Below are positions 35,206 to 44,189 of a DNA stretch of 64,000 nucleotides, one piece after another. A model generated the notes under the pieces. That model did no database searches. It was not told the DNA's origin and saw only the letters and a list, made by a program, of their open reading frames with translations. The position numbers were made by a program, and so were the translations under genes. How positions within the stretch are numbered: position 1 is the stretch's first letter; every line of letters begins with the position of its first letter. This DNA comes from Mytilus californianus (lineage: Eukaryota; Mollusca; Bivalvia; Mytilida; Mytilidae), in assembly GCF_021869535.1 (NCBI RefSeq), contig NW_026262734.1:74586339-74650338 (forward strand), given 5' to 3'.

Positions 35206-35211
35206 GAATTT

Positions 35212-35670
35212 TTATCTCGTAGTTACGAGATAGTTTTCTCGTAATTACGCGATAATTATCTCGTAATTACGCGATAGTTATCTCGTAATTACGAGATAAT
35301 TATCTCGTAATAACGAGATAAAAAAACTTCTTATCTCGTAATAACGCGATAGTTTTTCTCGTAATTACGCGATAATTATCTCGTAATTACGAGATAAAAA
35401 ACTTCTTATCTCGTAATTACTTGATAGTTTTCTCGTAATTACGCGATAATTATCTCGTAATTACGAGATAATTATCTCGTAATTACGAGATAAAACTATG
35501 ATTATCTCGTAATTACGAGATAGAAATCTTATCTCGTAATTACGCGATAATTATCTCGTAATTACGAGATAAAACAATGATTATCTCGTAATTACGCGAT
35601 AATTATCGCGTAATTACGAGATAATTATCGCGTAATTACGCGATAGTTTTCTCGTAATTACGAGATAAAA
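35212..35670. repeat. Array of 18- to 22-bp palindromes (right)
   Basis: About 20 units of the same palindrome as 34344-34556, including CGCGTAATTACGCG variants. Open frames across it are artefacts. Confidence 0.95.
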
Positions 35671-35872
35671 ATATTTTTTTTGTGACCCTAATAGGCTTTC
35701 GTAAACATATGATAAATTTCAATAAATACCAAAACGAAGCAGTTAACTTTCTTACTTGATAGACAGTTACTGGAACCACCACACATGTCCGATAATAGTC
35801 GATTACGGACAATCCACTCGATTTGACATCAATATATATAACTAATAAAAACATATACAAGCTAGGTCAACT

Positions 35873-36300
35873 TTCAATACGTTTTGTTTTATTTATATAT
35901 TCAGAAACTTTATGAAGTATTTGCCTATTGTCCTCATCAGACTTTAAACTGTCCCCATATAAGATACTCTTAAGATTAATACAAGTATGTATCCCTTTGA
36001 ATTTCATTACATTTTGGACATTTGAGGAAGTAATGAGAGGTAGTTTCTACTTGACCACAGGAACACAGTGTGTTTTCGATCAGATTTCTTTTAAATTGAT
36101 GGTCCTTTAGAACATTACTCTGGAGTTTGAGTCTTGCAATACATATCGCTTTAGCACAGGTCTTACTGCCTAACGGTAGATATATATAATTAACTGGCCA
36201 TATTTCTATACCCCAGTCAACCATTCTTTAATACACCAAAGAGGATTTTGTCCTGCCTTTTTTGATAGCCGCTAGTATAATTAGTTTTTAAATTCTTAGC
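35873..36300 (-). pseudogene. 3' end of a LINE-type (non-LTR) retrotransposon reverse transcriptase
   Basis: The - strand reads ICIARLKLQSNVLKDHQFKR (about 36165-36105), then ENTLCSCGQVETTSHYFLKC, a CxC...HxxxxC zinc-type motif typical of the C-terminal end of non-LTR retrotransposon proteins, then PKCNEIQRDTYL. After a frame change the C-terminal tail LYGDSLKSDEDNRQILHKVS is readable to 35873. The part upstream of 36225 is in another frame (FGVLKNG). Frameshifted and 5'-truncated, as most LINE insertions are. Confidence 0.7.
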
Positions 36301-36815
36301 TGTTGTCTTTAATTTTCGAAAAATTCGACATTGTTGGAAACTGTGCACGTTTGGAGACATCAGAGTGAAATCTGACGTACACTATAATTGAATAATTCCG
36401 TTCGAGTGATGCAGAGTACGACTATTGCATAAGTTTATTTGATCACCTGTATTTTCTTCCTGTAAAGAGTCTAATTGCATGATAAAATATTAAGCCTTTA
36501 TCGTACAATGTATATTTATCCCGGGTTAAAAGTTTAATTCGTGTTATATAATGAATTGATATGTTAGAATACACATTTATAAATATTGTAGATTATAAGT
36601 AATCCGCTTATGATAAATACAAAATGTTACAAGCTAAATTGTATTACCTCATCCGTTATGTTAGATATTGAATAGATGGGAAAAGTGGGTCAAAGTTTAA
36701 GAAGTTTATCATGGAGGAAAAAACAAATTCTGAAATTTCAACATATACTGAGAATGTTTCTTTTGGACTTAATACAATATCCTAAAGACCCTGTCAATCT
36801 TATTTGCTATATATA
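36301..36815. other. No gene seen
   Basis: AT-rich, ends in an (AT)n run at 36808-36825. Confidence 0.4.
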
Positions 36816-36826
36816 TATATATATAC

Positions 36827-37215
36827 ATCCGTTGTTCGACCTGCTAGTCAAATGCGTTTTGTTAAAATATACTTTGTCACTTTTTTGGTCTTTTGGAAAA
36901 TGTTGTTTGTGCTGTATTTAGACCCCTTTACCAAGAAATTTGTTTTGCATGCACACGTATAAAAATTGCGGTCTTTATCCAACGCAATCATAGGTTTGAA
37001 CGTTGTTTTCAATTTAGACTTGTTTATATTTTTTTTTCGTTTGGGCTTGTATTATATTTGCCTTCGGGTTTATATATGATCCGTTCATCCTTTTTCGACT
37101 CTTCAAAATTCAAGAGTCTATCCTAAATTGAGGTAAATTATATGGCCTTCCAAATACCGTTTCGATTCCTTACATCACTGAAGAGACATTAATTGTCGAA
37201 ATCCGGATATGGTGT
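36827..37215 (+). repeat. Hammerhead-bearing repeat family (ACAAGTCTAAA family), first monomer
   Basis: Starts in an (AT)n run at ATCCGTTGTTCGACCTGCTA and continues through TCAAATGCGTTTTGTTAAAA, CCAACGCAATCATAGG, TTTAGACTTG, CCTTCGGGTTTATATATGAT and CCGTTTCGATTCC to the ribozyme. The next monomer repeats ATCCGTTGG at 37371, 544 bp later, so this is a head-to-tail arrangement. Open frames in this and other copies encode the same short hydrophobic peptides and are not genes in my view. Confidence 0.8.
37172..37215 (+). ncRNA. Type I hammerhead ribozyme motif, all parts present
   Basis: Stem I ACATCA (37172-37177) pairs with TGGTGT (37210-37215), one wobble. Core CTGAAGA at 37178-37184. Stem II GACA/TGTC (37185-37188, 37194-37197) with loop TTAAT. 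GAAA at 37198-37201. Stem III TCC/GGA (37202-37207) without a loop, closed by A15.1-U16.1. The H17 residue is A at 37209, so cleavage would fall after 37209. Every invariant core position of the family is satisfied. A loopless stem III works poorly in a monomer but can pair between two molecules or two tandem units. This architecture is known from Penelope-like elements and retrozymes. Confidence 0.8.
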
Positions 37216-37881
37216 ACTAATTTTTGCACCTTTTGTTTGCGGTATACCATCTTTTCCGCAAGTTTATTGTTTTCTGTTTGATATTAAACTAATATTTAAG
37301 ATCCATTTTGTTACATCTGGTGATCATTTTATTTGGCAATCGCCAATGGCAGTCAGCAGGGTTTAAGAACATCCGTTGGTTGACCTGCTAGTCAAATGCG
37401 TTTTGTTAAAATATACTTTGTCACTTTTTTTGGTCTTTTGGAAAATGTTGTTCGTGCTGTATTTAGACCCCTTTACCAAGAAATTTGTTTTGCATGCACA
37501 CGTATCAAAATTGCGGTTTTTATCCAACGCTAAAAACCGCAATTTTTATACGTTTGCATGCAAAAACAAATTTCTTGTTAGAGTGGTCTAAATACAGCAC
37601 AAACAACATTTTCCAAAAGACCAAAAAAGTGAAATAGTATATTTTAACAAAACGCATTTGACTAACAGGTCGAACAACAAATGTTCTTAAACCCTGCTGA
37701 CTGCCATTGGCGATTGCCAAATAAACGGATCACCGATGTAATAAATGGATCTTAATCACAAATTTAATACTAAACAGAAAACAATAAACTTGCGGAAAAG
37801 ATGGTATACCGCAAACAAAAGGTGCAAAGGTTTTTGTACACCATATCCAGATTTCGACAATTAATGTCTCTTCAGTGATAT
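37178..37881. repeat. About 0.7-kb palindrome of the hammerhead family
   Basis: The left arm (about 37172-37529) and right arm (about 37534-37881) are the same family sequence in opposite orientation, meeting at CCAACGCTAAAAACCGCAAT (37523-37542) with almost no spacer. Differences between arms are scattered substitutions and small indels. Both arms end in a hammerhead motif and the right arm is cut by an (AT)n run. Confidence 0.85.
37838..37881 (-). ncRNA. Hammerhead ribozyme motif on the opposite palindrome arm
   Basis: Read on the - strand: stem I ATATCA (37881-37876), core CTGAAGA (37875-37869), stem II GACA/TGTC, GAAA, stem III TCT/GGA (one G-U pair), U16.1 and A17, stem I 3' strand TGGTGT (37843-37838). 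Two wobble pairs in stem I, otherwise complete. Confidence 0.7.
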
Positions 37882-37924
37882 ATATATATATATGGTTGTC
37901 TTTTCTGATACTGTTTTACATCTC

Positions 37925-37957
37925 TCCCCCCCCCCCCACCCCCACCCCACCCCTTTT
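37925..37957. repeat. C-rich simple repeat
   Basis: A run of C interrupted by A (CCCCCCACCCCCACCCCACC). Confidence 0.95.
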
Positions 37958-37959
37958 TA

Positions 37960-38410
37960 TTAATTTTGTATTTACATTGTGTCATAGATCAATTTTATTC
38001 GTTCAGTGTATGTTTACTTGTTTTTGTTAATATGTCTTTTGATTGATTTAATCCATCTCAATTGATATTTTACAGTGTGTCTTTTTATGTTGTGATGTTA
38101 CACTATTGTCTCAGGTTTGGGTGAAGGTTGGTGTCTGTTAAAACGTTTAAACCCGCTGCATTTGTTTTCACTTGTCCTAAGTCAGGAACCTGTTGTTCAG
38201 TGGTTGTCGTTTGTTGATGTGGTTCATAAGTGTTTCTCGTTTCTCGCTTTTATATAGATTAGACCGTTGGTTTTCCTGTTTGAATGGTTTTACATTAGTT
38301 ATTTTTGGGGCCCTTTATAGCTTGCTGTTCGGTGTGAGCCAAGGCTCCGTGTTGGATGCCGTACTTTGACCTATAATGGTTTACTTTTACAAATTGTGAC
38401 TTGGATGGAG
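37960..38410 (-). repeat. Mussel dispersed repeat, opposite orientation to 45208-45600
   Basis: AAGTCAGGAACCTG (38178-38191), GTGGTTGTCGTTTGTTGATG, GGGGCCCTTTATAGCTTGCT, TTTGACCTATA and GGAGAGTTGTC are the reverse complement of phrases in 45215-45600. It is interrupted at 38403 by (AT)n. The expected end (ATAAGAAGATGTG...GCCAATGAGA) follows at 38441-38472 in reversed sense, so the junction is rearranged. Confidence 0.65.
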
Positions 38411-38477
38411 AGTTGTCATATATATATATATATACATAGATATAAGAAGATGTGTTATGAGTGCCAATGAGATATAT

Positions 38478-38795
38478 ATAAGTCTAAATTGAAAACAACG
38501 TTCAAACCTATGATTGCGTTGGATAAAAACCGCAATTTTTATACGTGTGCGTGCAAAACAAATTTCTTGGTAGAGGGGTCTAAATACAGCACAAACAACA
38601 TTTTCCAAAAGACCAAAAAAGTGAAAAAGTATATTTTAACAAAACGCATTTGACTAACAGGTCGAACAACAAATGCTCTTAAACCCTGCTGACTGCCATT
38701 GGCGATTGCCAAATAAACGGATCACCGATGTAATAAATGGATCTTAATTTTAAATTTAATACTAAACAGAAAACAATAAACTTGCGGAAAAGATG
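38478..38795 (-). repeat. Hammerhead-family copy lacking the ribozyme
   Basis: From AAGTCTAAATTGAAAACAAC to CTTGCGGAAAAGATG, bounded on both sides by (AT)n. Truncated just before the ribozyme segment. Confidence 0.85.
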
Positions 38796-38816
38796 ATATA
38801 TATATATATATATATA

Positions 38817-39080
38817 AGATCCATGTTACATCTGGTGATCAATTTATTTGGCAATCGCCAATGGCAGTCAGCAGGTTTTAAGAACATCAGTGGTTCGACC
38901 TGTTAGTCAAATGCGTTTTGTTAAAATATACTTTTCACTTTTTGGTCTTTTGGAAAATGTTGTTTGTGCTGTATTTAGACCCCTCTACCAAGAAATTTGT
39001 TTTACATGCACACGTATAAAAATTGCGGTTTTTATCCAACGCAATCATAGGTTTGAACGTTGTTTTCAATTTAGACTTGT
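38817..39080 (+). repeat. Hammerhead-family copy lacking the ribozyme
   Basis: Opposite orientation to the previous copy and separated from it only by (AT)n at 38796-38816. Ends at the family terminus TTTAGACTTGT followed by (TA)n. Confidence 0.85.
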
Positions 39081-39191
39081 ATATATATATATTATATATA
39101 TAATAAATGACTGAATAATAGCCAACGATAAATCTTACGGGGCGATGGATCATAAAAATATGATACAGTACACTACAAAATATAATATATA

Positions 39192-40107
39192 ACAAGTCTA
39201 AAAGGGTACAACAGCACCAAAAAATAATTAAATCATGACCAAATTTTGGATATTTCGGATAACTAATATCCTTCATCAGTAAGATGTAAAATGAATCTTA
39301 TCTTGACATGTGGTAGTCAAACTGAAATAGAAATCTTGAATGCTATACAAATGATCAATAATCAATACGCTGGTAATTTTTTACAATATTGATGTTTGGG
39401 AGCAGGAATAAATTTCTTAAAACTGTAAGAGTCCAAAACGGAAGCCTGAGTTACTGGAAACAAGTGATGGTAGGGAAAATGAGTGACACATTCTATGTTT
39501 TTTCATTTATGCCCTCTGGGGAAACTGTCCTAAGCTTTCTTATCCAAAACCTTTCCGGAGCAAGTCTGTCAGCCCTTGACCAACCCTCGTTGTGGTCTAT
39601 GATAGTGATGGTAAGGTTTTTGAGATCAGCTTGGGCGTGCCCAGGTGATCTCAAATGACGACTTACGGGGAGGTCGGGCTTGTAGGTGTAGTCACTTCGA
39701 TGACCATTCATTCGTTTGTTGAATGGCTGTTCTGTCTCGCCAACATACTGCATGCCACATCGACACTGAAGAAGGTATACAACATTCTGGGTTTTGCAAG
39801 TTACATTGCAAAATATAGTGTACACAGACCCGGTGGAATGGCAAGTAAATGTTTGAGTATTCAGTATTTGTTGGCAAGTCATTTATTTATTCCTGCTCCC
39901 AAACATCAATATTGAAAAAAAAATACCAGCATATTGATTATTGATAATTTGTATAGCATTCAAGATTTTTATTTCAGTTTGACTACCACATGTCAAGATA
40001 AGATTCATTTTACATCTTACTGATGAAGGATATTAGTTATCCGAAATATCTAAAATTTGTTCATGATTTAATTATTTTTTTGTGATGTTGTACCCTTTTA
40101 GACTTGT
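39192..40107. mobile_element. 916-bp element: 222-bp inverted repeats around a GIY-YIG gene
   Basis: Left end 39192-39413 and right end 39885-40107 are near-identical inverted copies, from ACAAGTCTAAAAGGGTACAA at the tips to GGGAGCAGGAATAAAT at the inner edges. The gene on the - strand fills most of the 471 bp between them. The tips lie in TA-rich sequence and share ACAAGTCTAAA with the hammerhead family next door. Inverted terminal repeats plus a GIY-YIG nuclease point to a Penelope-like element that has lost its reverse transcriptase. Confidence 0.8.
39493..39882 (-). CDS. GIY-YIG endonuclease domain protein (Penelope-like element type)
   Basis: 129 residues, open throughout. GIY-equivalent VVYLLQC at 35-41 and YIG-equivalent QYVGET at 45-50. 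The conserved Arg is R57 (NKRMNGHRSD, with H61), and the metal-binding Glu is E110 (APERFWIRKL). A Cys/His-rich stretch (C14, H15, C25, C29) precedes the domain, as in GIY-YIG Penelope-like elements, where the nuclease nicks target DNA for insertion. The ATG at 39882 directly follows an in-frame TAA and starts two bases inside the right inverted repeat, so no reverse transcriptase is fused upstream. All expected catalytic residues are present, so this is either a young insertion or a selected nuclease-only frame. I cannot tell which from one copy. Confidence 0.8.
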   Translation of the reverse strand: MTCQQILNTQTFTCHSTGSVYTIFCNVTCKTQNVVYLLQCRCGMQYVGETEQPFNKRMNGHRSDYTYKPDLPVSRHLRSPGHAQADLKNLTITIIDHNEGWSRADRLAPERFWIRKLRTVSPEGINEKT

Positions 40108-40117
40108 TATATATATT

Positions 40118-40227
40118 GTATTTAGACCCCTCTAACAAGAAATTTGTTTTGCATGCACACGTATAAAAATTGCGGTTTTTATCCAACGCAATAATAGGTT
40201 TGAACGTTGTTTACAATTTAGACTTGT
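40118..40227 (+). repeat. Hammerhead-family fragment
   Basis: TGTATTTAGACCCCTCTAAC to TTTAGACTTGT. Together with 38817-39080 it flanks the GIY-YIG element on both sides. Confidence 0.85.
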
Positions 40228-40238
40228 GTATTATGTAG

Positions 40239-40341
40239 TATAGATACAATGAATAAGCGTTGATTCTGGAAAAAGAAACCATGAGCCCGGAGGGCGAATG
40301 GTTTGTTTTTCGTGAATCAACGCTTATCCATTGTATCTATA
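40239..40341. mobile_element. Hairpin (foldback) element
   Basis: Arms TATAGATACAATGAATAAGC...TTGATTC (40239-40266) and 40314-40341 differ at one base. Pairing continues inward with GAAAAAGAAACCAT against ATGGTTTGTTTTTC and a tip GCCCGGAGGGC, so nearly all 103 bp fold. Half copies of the same sequence occur at 41350-41372 (AGCGTTGATTCTAAAAAAGA). Confidence 0.8.
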
Positions 40342-40344
40342 ACT

Positions 40345-40890
40345 TAAACTATTGTGGTGGTGTCTTTTCAAAATTAAAGTCTTTTCTTAATTAGAAGGTA
40401 TTGTAAGTGAGTTTAAATAACCACGTTATTATGTTCAACGATTCATTAATAAATCTAAGTTCACAATTATTTGGTTAGAGAAATACAAATATAACATAAC
40501 ACGTCTGTCTTTAAATTATCAGACATCTCAGTGAATATTATCTGTAATTTACAAAATAAGACATCTTCGAACTTATTTCTAAGTTCATGTATATATAATA
40601 AGTATGTTACCGAAATTTCTAGCAAGAAGCCTTATTCTAGGTACATTATGATTTACTCGCATAGGGATTTCCGAATAAACATTTGGAAAATTATGTAGTA
40701 AAACAGGTGAAATCGTACTATATTTATAAAACAAAAATGGACAAATTGTATGTATTCATTTTCGTTTCAAATATGTGAAATTGCCAATAATAATCCAAAA
40801 ATAAACGGGAAAACCCGCTGTTATTACAAAAATATCCACAATAACATACAAAATAAAATAAACGGAAAAACTCAAGAATAGGGACAACAA
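40345..40890. other. No gene seen
   Basis: AT-rich, nothing recognisable. Confidence 0.4.
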
Positions 40891-40892
40891 AG

Positions 40893-41950
40893 AGAATACA
40901 GGGATGCGAACCTAGACCGACAAGTCTCTACCTTTAACTTGACTCTTTAACTCATTGATCTTAACCATGCTAACCTCGCGGCTACCAACTTATACTATAC
41001 AATTGCCTATTATGTATATATAAAGGTACAAGCCCTGTGTGTCCGTTGTACCCGATGTGTATGAATTGTTCATTTATATATATAAAATAGACATCTAAAT
41101 TGTAACCCATTGGTAGCAGAGAGGTTTCGTCGATGTGTTGATGTCAGTCACACTTAACAGATTTCAAGGAGGGGTTCGATTCCCAGTGAAGGCATATACA
41201 ATTACAAAAATTAAAAGGTAAGTTTTTAAATTAATTCCATTAGTGAACAGAAATCAGTCATTTGCCAATTCAAACTTAGTGAAATTAGGCATACAAAGGA
41301 AACAATTGAATATAATTTGATGAGTCCATTTCAGCGTCAGATTTAGGAAGCGTTGATTCTAAAAAAGAATCCACTGACCACAGTATTAACTTAAGAGAAC
41401 TTATATTATAACTTTAAACTTTTAACTTACGATCTTTTATCCTTTCAAAATCGAGTGGCATGTGAAGGATTCGAACCCGCGCGTATTTTCTTCATAATCA
41501 AAAGAGTCTTCAGTCTATGCATGATACCACTAGACCACGATGGCTAACATCAATCTTTATATGAATAGTACTCTTAAAGCGCTTAATTGTCAATACATGT
41601 CATTTAACTGTATTTCTGTCTCATTGATAATTCGCTTTTGTAATCTAATGAAATATATATATCTTGGTTTGTTCATATTTATTGAATTTGTTTTATTTTG
41701 GGTGTTATTTATTTTTTTAAGAAATGGGTTAAAACTACTTCTTTGACAGTAAAAACAGAAACAAAATCATCGCCATTATATGAAAATGAAATATATAATA
41801 AATCGACATGTTCTAAGATTAAAACAATATTTTGGTCTAGAAAAAAATTACAATGAAAAAAATTTCATTCCGGATACAAGGTTCGAACTTTGCACTGTTA
41901 ATATCACCGTTATGACATTCGTGACCAACGACTAGACGATCACGGCTATG
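40893..41950. repeat. Cluster of four tRNA-like (SINE-like) sequences
   Basis: Four segments carry a B-box-like T arm at about tRNA distance from an A-box-like D arm: 40893-40985 (-, GGTTCGCATCCCT), 41104-41197 (+, GGGGTTCGATTCCC), 41456-41544 (-, GTGGTCTAGTGG and GGGTTCGAATCC) and 41862-41950 (-, AAGTTCGAACCTT). None has a paired acceptor stem that I can build, so they look like tRNA-derived repeats, not tRNA genes. Confidence 0.5.
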
Positions 41951-42727
41951 AACAGCTTGATGGTAAAATTATGAAATCAACATATTTATTCATTGTACAT
42001 CCGTAGTAAGAGCAATTCTGATGGGGATTCAGAATGCGTACCACAGATAAAACTAGTTTATTGACCGGTGAACGATATATGCCAAATGTAATAACGTTAA
42101 AATAATCTTAACTTAATGAAACGGAAACAGTTTAAACAACATTTAAATATAATTGTTCAATTTAAATCGTAAGTACATAATTTTAATACTTTAGGAAAGC
42201 AACATGAATTTGAGCATTATGAAATGACAGATTCATGGCATCAACGCTATTGATATTTATTTGACTAAGAACTACTTAACGGTGTTTAGTCTTCAATATA
42301 CCAAATTATGTTGCTAAATATTATATATATAAATTTTGAAGGTTCTAAATTTTGGTAATAAATTTTTTTTAACTTTTCAAAACAAGATAAATAAATTCTG
42401 TATATTAATATATGTCTTTTTGAATAAATTAAATATACCAAAATCTATTCAATTTAAATAATTTGTAATGATTAAACATTAAATGAAATATATGTATATA
42501 CAAAAATAAAATCTGGTGTTAAAAAGGGAGCTAACACCCCATTTAAGTTATCTTAAACTTATGTTAACTTGTCAAATGTCTAAATACAGATGCGAACCGT
42601 GTGGCTATAATCATTTCCAGCTATTATAGAATAAAAAAGACAAAATACAAAACTATTTTTATTAAATATCGTTGATTCATTGTCAAAACGTAAAACAGAC
42701 AGTCGTTTTACTAGAAATGGGTTAAGC
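41951..42727. other. No gene seen
   Basis: AT-rich. Nothing recognisable. Confidence 0.4.
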
Positions 42728-42746
42728 TAGAGAATTGATAAGAAGT

Positions 42747-44091
42747 CAAGGCCGTAACTACCATTGAGGCAAGTGAGGCAATTGCCTCACTAAAATTTCG
42801 ACACTGATTTATTTTTTTTTTTTGTATTTGTTTATGGGCATTAAATACGAAATATAGTCATTTGTTTTTTCCTGTCTGAGTATTCATTTCCCCATTTTCC
42901 CCAACTTTATTCGTTCTCTTTATACAGATAAACAAAATATAAATAATATGAAACCTCCATGGATTAGTTTTTGTCCATGTTTCTTTTACCTTAAATTTGA
43001 AAGAACATCCCGTAATCCAATTTTGACATTATAGAGGGGACGGTAGGACCTTTAAAACGGGATTTCATGTTTTTTAATTCGGGACTACGGGTTTTCGTGT
43101 CTCAGTTTAATTCTAGATTTATGGATCGGACCCCTTCCTACCCCCTTCATTATTCGATTATCGACCTACTGACTATTTCCAGAAATAATCTTAAATCACG
43201 GACCTACATGTAAAAACGGCGAAAAGGCCAGTCCAATTTCCCCGTATCCATAAAAAAAAAAACCCTAAAAATCAATATTCTTAGAATAACATAAAACGAT
43301 ATACTAGTTCTATCCAATTTGCCGTATCCGTAACATTAAAAGGTAGCATTTGGCAAAAAGAAAAAACTAAAAAATATTCCTAAAATAACATAAAATGACA
43401 TAAGGGGTATCCCCATACCTCAGTGAATTCAGATGAAAAAGATATGATTATCCGATGGTATAATATAAGACGTGTTCTGCTTTTATTAACTCTCCCAGTG
43501 ACTAGTGTTTGCTTTAAATGTTCTTTTTCTGGCTTGAGACGACCGAAAACTTGGGTAAGAGCATGCATGCATTAGTGTAGTCCAAATAATTATGACGTCT
43601 TGAAAGGCTATTATATTTTTTTCTAGGACGAAGGCGTCTTGCCATGCTTCATGTTCATCGCAATAAGGATGTCAACAGACCAAATATTCTGAAACGATTT
43701 GACGAAACCGGCCATAGAAAAATTGGTATTCTCCAATTTCAAAAACAATTGCTACTGAGTCGATGTTTGTTCTGTGTTCTGGCGGCAGACTCAAATTGAT
43801 ATTTGAATGTTTATCCGACATATAATTTAGATAAAGTTGTTAAAAATTTGGTGTTAGTGCATGTCTTAAAATATGAAAAATTTATAAAAAGTGTCAAAAA
43901 AAAAACACCGGACAGCTTGTTTCAACGATGTCAAGCTCTCTGGAAATGCCCAGAATGCAGGATTTTACACCATTTATCCAAGACCCCTGCCAAAATTTTT
44001 TGCCTCCCTACGCTCGGCTCTATTTTTTCGCTTTGCTCTGCTCGGCGATCAGTTCTGCCTCTCTAAAATAATATGCCTAGTTACGGCCTTG
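42747..44091 (+). mobile_element. hAT-type DNA transposon remnant (1345 bp)
   Basis: 14-bp terminal inverted repeats CAAGGCCGTAACTA (42747-42760) and TAGTTACGGCCTTG (44078-44091). GAAGT at 42742-42746 and 44092-44096 is the target duplication, proved by comparison with the intact arm of the host foldback. A 5-bp duplication is short for hAT (8 bp is usual) but 5-6 bp is known in some hAT groups. The internal part holds a C-terminal transposase fragment and is otherwise deleted. Confidence 0.75.
43623..43760 (+). pseudogene. hAT transposase C-terminal dimerisation fragment
   Basis: Reads LGRRRLAMLHVHRNKDVNRP then NILKRFDETGHRKIGILQF, resembling the C-terminal end of ZMYM1/TTF-type hAT proteins (R..LAML.IHR......I...F). 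The catalytic core is missing upstream, so it is a relic inside the internally deleted transposon. Confidence 0.6.
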
Positions 44092-44189
44092 GAAGTAGTG
44101 GATTCGGAAACGATAATCAACTTGCGACTAAAGTCGCTCGTTGATTATCGTTTACGAATCCACTACTTCTTATAAATTCTCTACTACAT

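Larger units (their letters stand above)
34304..35701. mobile_element. 1398-bp inverted-repeat element packed with palindromic minisatellites
   Basis: 22-bp perfect terminal inverted repeats: CGAAAGCCTATTAGGGTCAC+AA at 34304-34325 and the complement at 35680-35701. Both are flanked by TAAA (34300-34303 and 35702-35705), a likely 4-bp target duplication. Just inside each end is a simple T/A run, then arrays of a palindromic unit, then a non-coding centre (34560-35205) made of a bivalve repeat. No transposase frame, so it must be non-autonomous. The superfamily cannot be assigned from the ends alone. Confidence 0.85.
42728..44183. mobile_element. Foldback element split by a hAT insertion
   Basis: Left arm: 42728-42746 continuing at 44097-44121. 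Right arm: 44140-44183. Rejoined across the insertion, TAGAGAATTGATAAGAAGT+AGTGGATTCGG... pairs with the right arm ...CGAATCCACTACTTCTTATA with two mismatches. The tip is GCGAC-TAAA-GTCGC. Confidence 0.85.

Noticed and set aside
36893-37591. Conserved small proteins (FVLHAHV, FWKMLFVLYLD) repeated through the window
   Set aside because: They occur in every copy of the hammerhead repeat on both strands and in truncated copies, with no start or domain consistent with a gene.
40018-40050. Hammerhead-like CTGATGA...GAAA in the inverted repeats of the GIY-YIG element (and at 39240-39275 on the - strand)
   Set aside because: An extra A separates the core from stem II, stem I strands do not pair and stem III cannot be formed. 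At best it is a decayed relic.
42747-44091. Active hAT transposon
   Set aside because: Only a C-terminal fragment of the transposase is readable and the catalytic core is missing.
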